From: Erysipelotrichaceae bacterium
GTDB taxonomy: Bacteria; Bacillota_I; Bacilli_A; Erysipelotrichales; Erysipelotrichaceae
Direction: 5' to 3'
Assembly: GCA_017512885.1 (NCBI GenBank)
Contig: JAFWEP010000040.1
Coordinates: 1 to 41,778 of the forward strand
Length of the DNA stretch: 41,778 nt
Shown here: positions 38,308 through 41,778 of the stretch, in pieces
Position numbering within the stretch: the stretch's first letter is position 1
Layout of the letters: each line of letters begins with the position of its first letter
Notes under the pieces: model-generated
What the model saw: only the letters and a program-made list of their open reading frames with translations
What the model was told of the DNA's origin: nothing
Database searches by the model: none
Position numbers and translations under genes: made by a program

Positions 38308-38330
38308 AGAAAAAACCCTGTTGCCAGGGC
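38308..38330 (-). terminator. Intrinsic terminator after guaB
   Basis: GCCCTG pairs with CAGGGT over GCAA on the minus strand, followed by TTTTTTC. It separates guaB from the Mbeg1-like operon. Confidence 0.82.
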
Positions 38331-38339
38331 TTGTGATTC

Positions 38340-39842
38340 TTAGTTGGTTCCGGTCGCGTTCTTGACGATGACGTCGTGTGCGCCGCCTTCGACGATCGAT
38401 GTGGAAGATACGAGCGTCAGTTTGGCTTTCTCACGGAATTCCGGCAGTGTGACGGCACCGCAGTTGCACATCGTGGACTTGACCTTGGAGAGCGTCAGAC
38501 CGACGTTGTCCTTCAGAGCACCGGCATAAGGAACATAGGCATCGACGCCTTCCTCGAAGGAGAGCTTCTTCGCACCGCCCAGATCGTAACGCTGCCAGTT
38601 GCGGGCACGGTTGCTGCCCTCTCCCCAGTATTCCTTGTAGTAGGAACCGTTGATCATGATCTTGGCAGTCGGGGATTCTTCAAAACGGGAGAAGTAACGT
38701 CCCAGCATGACAAAATCCGCACCCATGGCCAGCGCCAGCGAGATGTGGTGGTCATAGACGATACCGCCGTCGGAGCAGATCGGGACATATTCACCGGTCT
38801 CTTCGAAGTATTCATCGCGGGCCTTGGCAACTTCGATGACAGCTGTCGCCTGACCGCGGCCGATGCCCTTCGTTTCACGGGTGATGCAGATGGAACCGCC
38901 GCCGATACCGATCTTGACGAAATCGGCTCCGGCATCTGCCAGGAAGCGGAAACCGTCCCCATCGACGACGTTGCCGGCTCCGACCTTGACGTTCGGTCCG
39001 CAGTTCTCTTTGATCCATTTGATGGTGTCGGCCTGGAACTGGGTGAAGCCTTCCGAGGAGTCGATGCAGAGCGCATCGACGCCGGCTTCGACCAGCAGCG
39101 GTACACGGGTCGCATAGTCGCGGGTATTGATACCGGCACCGACCATGAAACGCTTATGCTTATCGAGCAGTTCGTTGGGATTCTCTTTGTGAGAGTCATA
39201 GTCCTTGCGGAAGACGAGATAGGTCAGATGACCTTCCTCATCAACGATCGGCAGGGTATTCAGCTTATGATCCCAGATGATCTCGTTGCAGGCGGCCAGA
39301 TCCAGAGAGGTATCGCCGCAGACCAGATGATCACGATGGGTCATGTACTGTTCGACCTTATCGTTCATATCGACCTTGCTGATGCGGTAGTCACGGCTGG
39401 TGATGATGCCTTTCAGGATGCCGTTGGCACTTCCGTCGGAAGTGACGGCGACTGTGGAATGACCGGTACGTTCGATCAGTTCCAACAGTTCCCCGATCGT
39501 CTGTTCCGGACGGATATTGGAATCGGAAACAACGAAGCCGGCTTTGTAGTATTTGACTTTACGTACCATTTCTGCCTGGTCTTCCGGAGACTGAGAACCG
39601 TAGATGAAGCTCATTCCGCCCTCTTTGGCCAGAGCGATCGCCATGCGGTCGTCAGAGACTGACTGCATGATCGCAGAGATCATCGGAATACGAAGTTCGA
39701 TGGAGCTCTTCTCACCCTTGTGGTAACGGAAGAGAGGAGTCGTCAGATCGACATTGGTAGGAACGCAATGGGCGTCAGAATAGCCGGGAACCAGAAGATA
39801 CTCGTTGAAAGTACGTGATACGTTTTCAAAATACTTTGCCAT
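38340..39842 (-). CDS. guaB: IMP dehydrogenase
   Basis: A 500-residue IMPDH that oxidises IMP to XMP, the committed step to GMP. The TIM barrel is split by a CBS pair (about residues 95-220, [20 protein letters not shown]). The catalytic loop [19 protein letters not shown] holds the active Cys. [22 protein letters not shown] and the flap region ([16 protein letters not shown]) are conserved. The start has GAGGTGG upstream. It is alone between its own promoter and a terminator. Confidence 0.96.
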   Translation of the reverse strand: MAKYFENVSRTFNEYLLVPGYSDAHCVPTNVDLTTPLFRYHKGEKSSIELRIPMISAIMQSVSDDRMAIALAKEGGMSFIYGSQSPEDQAEMVRKVKYYKAGFVVSDSNIRPEQTIGELLELIERTGHSTVAVTSDGSANGILKGIITSRDYRISKVDMNDKVEQYMTHRDHLVCGDTSLDLAACNEIIWDHKLNTLPIVDEEGHLTYLVFRKDYDSHKENPNELLDKHKRFMVGAGINTRDYATRVPLLVEAGVDALCIDSSEGFTQFQADTIKWIKENCGPNVKVGAGNVVDGDGFRFLADAGADFVKIGIGGGSICITRETKGIGRGQATAVIEVAKARDEYFEETGEYVPICSDGGIVYDHHISLALAMGADFVMLGRYFSRFEESPTAKIMINGSYYKEYWGEGSNRARNWQRYDLGGAKKLSFEEGVDAYVPYAGALKDNVGLTLSKVKSTMCNCGAVTLPEFREKAKLTLVSSTSIVEGGAHDVIVKNATGTN

Positions 39843-39862
39843 TTTCCACCTCGTTTTGAACT

Positions 39863-39891
39863 ATCTTAGCACAAAGGCTTTCGGTTGACCA
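39863..39891 (-). promoter_or_regulatory. Promoter candidate of guaB
   Basis: TGGTCA (39886-39891, 4 of 6), a 17-nt spacer and TAAGAT (39863-39868, 4 of 6), with an extended TGC just before the -10. It diverges from the proS promoter about 20 nt away. Confidence 0.45.
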
Positions 39892-39909
39892 CGAAAAATT
39901 TTTCAATTG

Positions 39910-39918
39910 TGATATAAT
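39910..39918 (+). promoter_or_regulatory. Extended -10 promoter of proS
   Basis: TGA followed by a perfect TATAAT (39913-39918), an extended -10. TTGACC at 39885-39890 is 22 nt away, too far for a standard -35. The predicted start near 39925 would coincide with the GAGGTG binding site, so the leader is very short. Confidence 0.55.
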
Positions 39919-39935
39919 CTCAACGAGGTGACGAT

Positions 39936-41609
39936 ATGCGTTTAAAAGATTCCTATTTCTATACTCTCCGGGAAGATGCCCGGGATGAAGATTCCGTCTC
40001 CGGAAACCTTCTGGTAAAGGGTGGTTTTATTAAGAAGACCAGTGCCGGTGTCTATATGATGCTGCCGCTGGGACTGCGTGTACAGGCGAAGGTCGAAGAG
40101 ATCATCCGCAAGTACATGAACGAAGCCGGTTCCCAGGAAGTCAGGATGCCGGCGCTGATCGCTGCAGATTACTACGAGAAATCCGGACGTCTGAAGAACT
40201 TCGGGCCGGACCTCTTCAAACTGAAGGACCGCAGCGGCAAGGATATGGTCCTGGGTCCGACGCACGAAGAGCTCTTCGCGGTCGCGGCCAAGTCCGTGAT
40301 CCGTTCCTATAAGGATATGCCGGTCAGCATCTACCAGATCCAGAGCAAGTACCGTGATGAGCCCCGGGCCCGTTTCGGTCTGATCCGGGTCAAGGAATTC
40401 GTGATGAAGGATTCCTATACCTTCGACCGCGATGAAGCCGCTCTGGATGTGGCTTACGGCAAGATGTTTGAAGCCTACAAGAAGATCTTCAATGAACTGG
40501 GTCTGAACTACCGCATCGTAAAAGCCGATACCGGCATGATGGGCGGTCTGCTTTCCGAAGAGTTCCAGGCAGTCACGGAGATCGGTGAAGACAGGATCGT
40601 CTACTGTGAAGGCTGTGATTATTCCCGCAACGAAGAAGTAGCGGAGACGGTCGTACAGGAAGTCCCCTGTGCGGAAGAGCTCCCGCTGCAGGAAGTGGCT
40701 ACGCCCCACTGTGAGAGCATTCAGGATGTCTGTGAGTACCTGCATGCCGATCCGAAGAACTCCGTCAAAGCGCTGCTGATGAAGGCCGATGAGGAATTCG
40801 TCGTCTTCTTCATCCGCGGTGACCGTGAATTCAATGAACTGAAGGCCTGCAAGCTGCTCGGCGTCAAGGAGATCGGTTTCGCCGATGATGCCCTGATCGC
40901 CACCAGCAACGCCGTACCCGGCTATACCGGCCCGATCGGTCTCAATGCGAAGATCGTCATCGACCGTGAAGTCCTGGCCATGCACAACTTTGTCTGCGGC
41001 GCCAACAAGGAAGGTTTCCACTATATCAATGCCAATCCGAAGGATCTGCATTACGATGTCTGCGGCGATATCATCAACGTTCAGGAAGGCGACATCTGCC
41101 CGGTCTGCGGCAAGCCTCTGAAGTTCACCCACGGCATCGAAGTCGGCAATACCTTCAAGCTCGGTACGAAGTATGCGGATGCCCTGGATCTGACCTATCT
41201 TGATGCCTCCAACAAGGCCCAGTCGGTCTGGATGGGCTCCTACGGTATCGGTCTCGGCCGTACGATCGCTGCTGTCGTCGAACAGAACAACGATGAACAC
41301 GGCATCATCTGGCCGGTCAATATCGCTCCCTACAAGGTCGCTGTCGTTCCGGTCAATATGAAGGACGAAACACAGAAAGCTGTTGCCGAAAAGGTCTATC
41401 AGGAACTGACAGCAGCCGGTGTGGAAGTCCTGCTGGATGACCGGGAAGAGAGAGCCGGAGTCAAGTTCAATGATATGGAACTGATCGGCATCCCCTACCG
41501 TCTGACGGTCGGACGCAAGGCGGCTGAAGGGATCCTGGAATTCAAGGACCGCCGCAGCGGTGAAAGCAAAGAGTTCACCGTTGAGGAAGCTGTAGCATTC
41601 CTGAAGTAA
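39936..41609 (+). CDS. proS: Prolyl-tRNA synthetase (bacterial type, with editing insertion)
   Basis: A 557-residue class II synthetase. Motif 1 and motif 2 (KYRDEPRARFGLIRVKEFVMKD) are in the N-terminal half. The INS domain that edits Ala-tRNA-Pro lies between about residues 225 and 385 (FFIRGDREFNELKACKLLG and AVPGYTGPIGLN). Motif 3 (SYGIGLGRTIAAVVEQNND) and the anticodon-binding domain (VAVVPVNMKDE onward) complete it. GAGGTG lies 5 nt before the ATG. No T-box precedes it. A perfect hairpin follows, but its plus-strand tail is not T-rich. Confidence 0.97.
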   Translation: MRLKDSYFYTLREDARDEDSVSGNLLVKGGFIKKTSAGVYMMLPLGLRVQAKVEEIIRKYMNEAGSQEVRMPALIAADYYEKSGRLKNFGPDLFKLKDRSGKDMVLGPTHEELFAVAAKSVIRSYKDMPVSIYQIQSKYRDEPRARFGLIRVKEFVMKDSYTFDRDEAALDVAYGKMFEAYKKIFNELGLNYRIVKADTGMMGGLLSEEFQAVTEIGEDRIVYCEGCDYSRNEEVAETVVQEVPCAEELPLQEVATPHCESIQDVCEYLHADPKNSVKALLMKADEEFVVFFIRGDREFNELKACKLLGVKEIGFADDALIATSNAVPGYTGPIGLNAKIVIDREVLAMHNFVCGANKEGFHYINANPKDLHYDVCGDIINVQEGDICPVCGKPLKFTHGIEVGNTFKLGTKYADALDLTYLDASNKAQSVWMGSYGIGLGRTIAAVVEQNNDEHGIIWPVNIAPYKVAVVPVNMKDETQKAVAEKVYQELTAAGVEVLLDDREERAGVKFNDMELIGIPYRLTVGRKAAEGILEFKDRRSGESKEFTVEEAVAFLK

Positions 41610-41778
41610 AGAAAAGAAGCGATGTGCAATGCACATCGCTTCAGAGCGTTGACAAACTGCCCTTCCAGATAACAAAGATATTATCCCGAATAAAAAGTGG
41701 GAGAAACAATGCGTATACCAAGGGAATATGATGGTTAGATCCCATTATTAGTGCTTATAAGGTGCAAAAGTGGTAATC
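41610..41778. other. Right edge without a recognised gene; perfect hairpin at 41616-41642
   Basis: GAAGCGATGTGC pairs with GCACATCGCTTC (12 bp, 3-nt loop) directly after proS. On the plus strand it is followed by AGAGCGTTGAC, which is a poor terminator tail. On the minus strand it is followed by TTTTCTTTAC, a good tail. It may therefore end a minus-strand transcript coming from beyond the window. From about 41650 the sequence becomes clearly AT-richer than the rest. A short frame begins after GGGAG at 41719 (MRIPREYDG, then stop), too short to call. I see no tRNA and no inverted repeat end. Confidence 0.5.

Noticed and set aside
39942-41675. 577-codon minus-strand open frame opposite proS
   Set aside because: proS is complete with promoter and binding site. 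The antisense frame shows no domain and its codon pattern mirrors proS.
1-41778. CRISPR arrays, prophage or complete insertion sequences
   Set aside because: Reading both strands showed no direct-repeat arrays, transposase genes or phage structural genes. All long regions are assigned to core genes.

Overview
The window looks like a chromosomal core region of a Bacillota (Firmicutes) bacterium. Linkages such as cvpA-mutS2, mnmA-recD2, topA-trmFO-xerC, rpsP-khpA-rimM-trmD and ftsK/spoIIIE next to an RNase J2-type gene match Bacillus-like gene order. A T-box, Spx, RNase HIII, RNase J and TrmFO point the same way. The mid-50s GC content judged by eye, the lack of sporulation genes and a ComK-like protein make a member of the Erysipelotrichia my best guess; this is inference. 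No phage, CRISPR array or complete insertion sequence is visible, and most genes lie on the minus strand.

Layout, left to right. Positions 1-82 hold the lysine-rich end of an unidentified plus-strand gene. It faces tldD-tldE (150-2824) across a shared terminator. A tRNA-Glu(CUC) gene follows, then infC-rpmI-rplT (3017-4113). infC starts at an AUU codon and has an L20-type attenuator leader. Next come trmD, rimM, khpA, rpsP, ffh, a short ssb and ftsK, then rnjB (RNase J2 type, degenerate active site), miaB and a 2[4Fe-4S] ferredoxin. From 13776 to 20727 a tight operon reads lepB-rbgA-rnhB-dprA-topA-trmFO-xerC on the minus strand. rplS with a leader hairpin and spx-mnmA-recD2 follow. spx is divergent from trpS, which is preceded by a tryptophan T-box.

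The stretch 26155-33399 is one long overlapping minus-strand unit: cvpA-mutS2-uvrC, a 54-residue membrane protein, a ComK-like protein, rmuC and a YitT-family membrane protein. The comK start codon sits inside a terminator-like hairpin. rnhC diverges from cvpA. Positions 34415-38267 are the most unusual part: a lipoprotein, then a three-gene operon of a Mbeg1-like (DUF2974) hydrolase, an RsbW-like ATPase and a STAS domain fused to an APH-type kinase. guaB and proS close the window, before an AT-richer edge with no gene I can recognise.

The genes mainly serve translation (tRNA modification, ribosomal proteins, aminoacyl-tRNA synthetases, SRP, ribosome assembly), RNA turnover, and DNA repair, topology and segregation. 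Several regulatory layouts recur. Terminators are fused to stop codons, promoters sit inside the end of the preceding gene, and three genes (rimM, rnhC and the Mbeg1-like gene) lack a ribosome binding site but have a -10-like hexamer exactly 6 nt before ATG, suggesting leaderless mRNAs. ComK-like, DprA and tail-less SSB genes together hint at a competence programme. The best candidate for a new system is the hydrolase/RsbW/STAS-kinase operon at 35414-38267.
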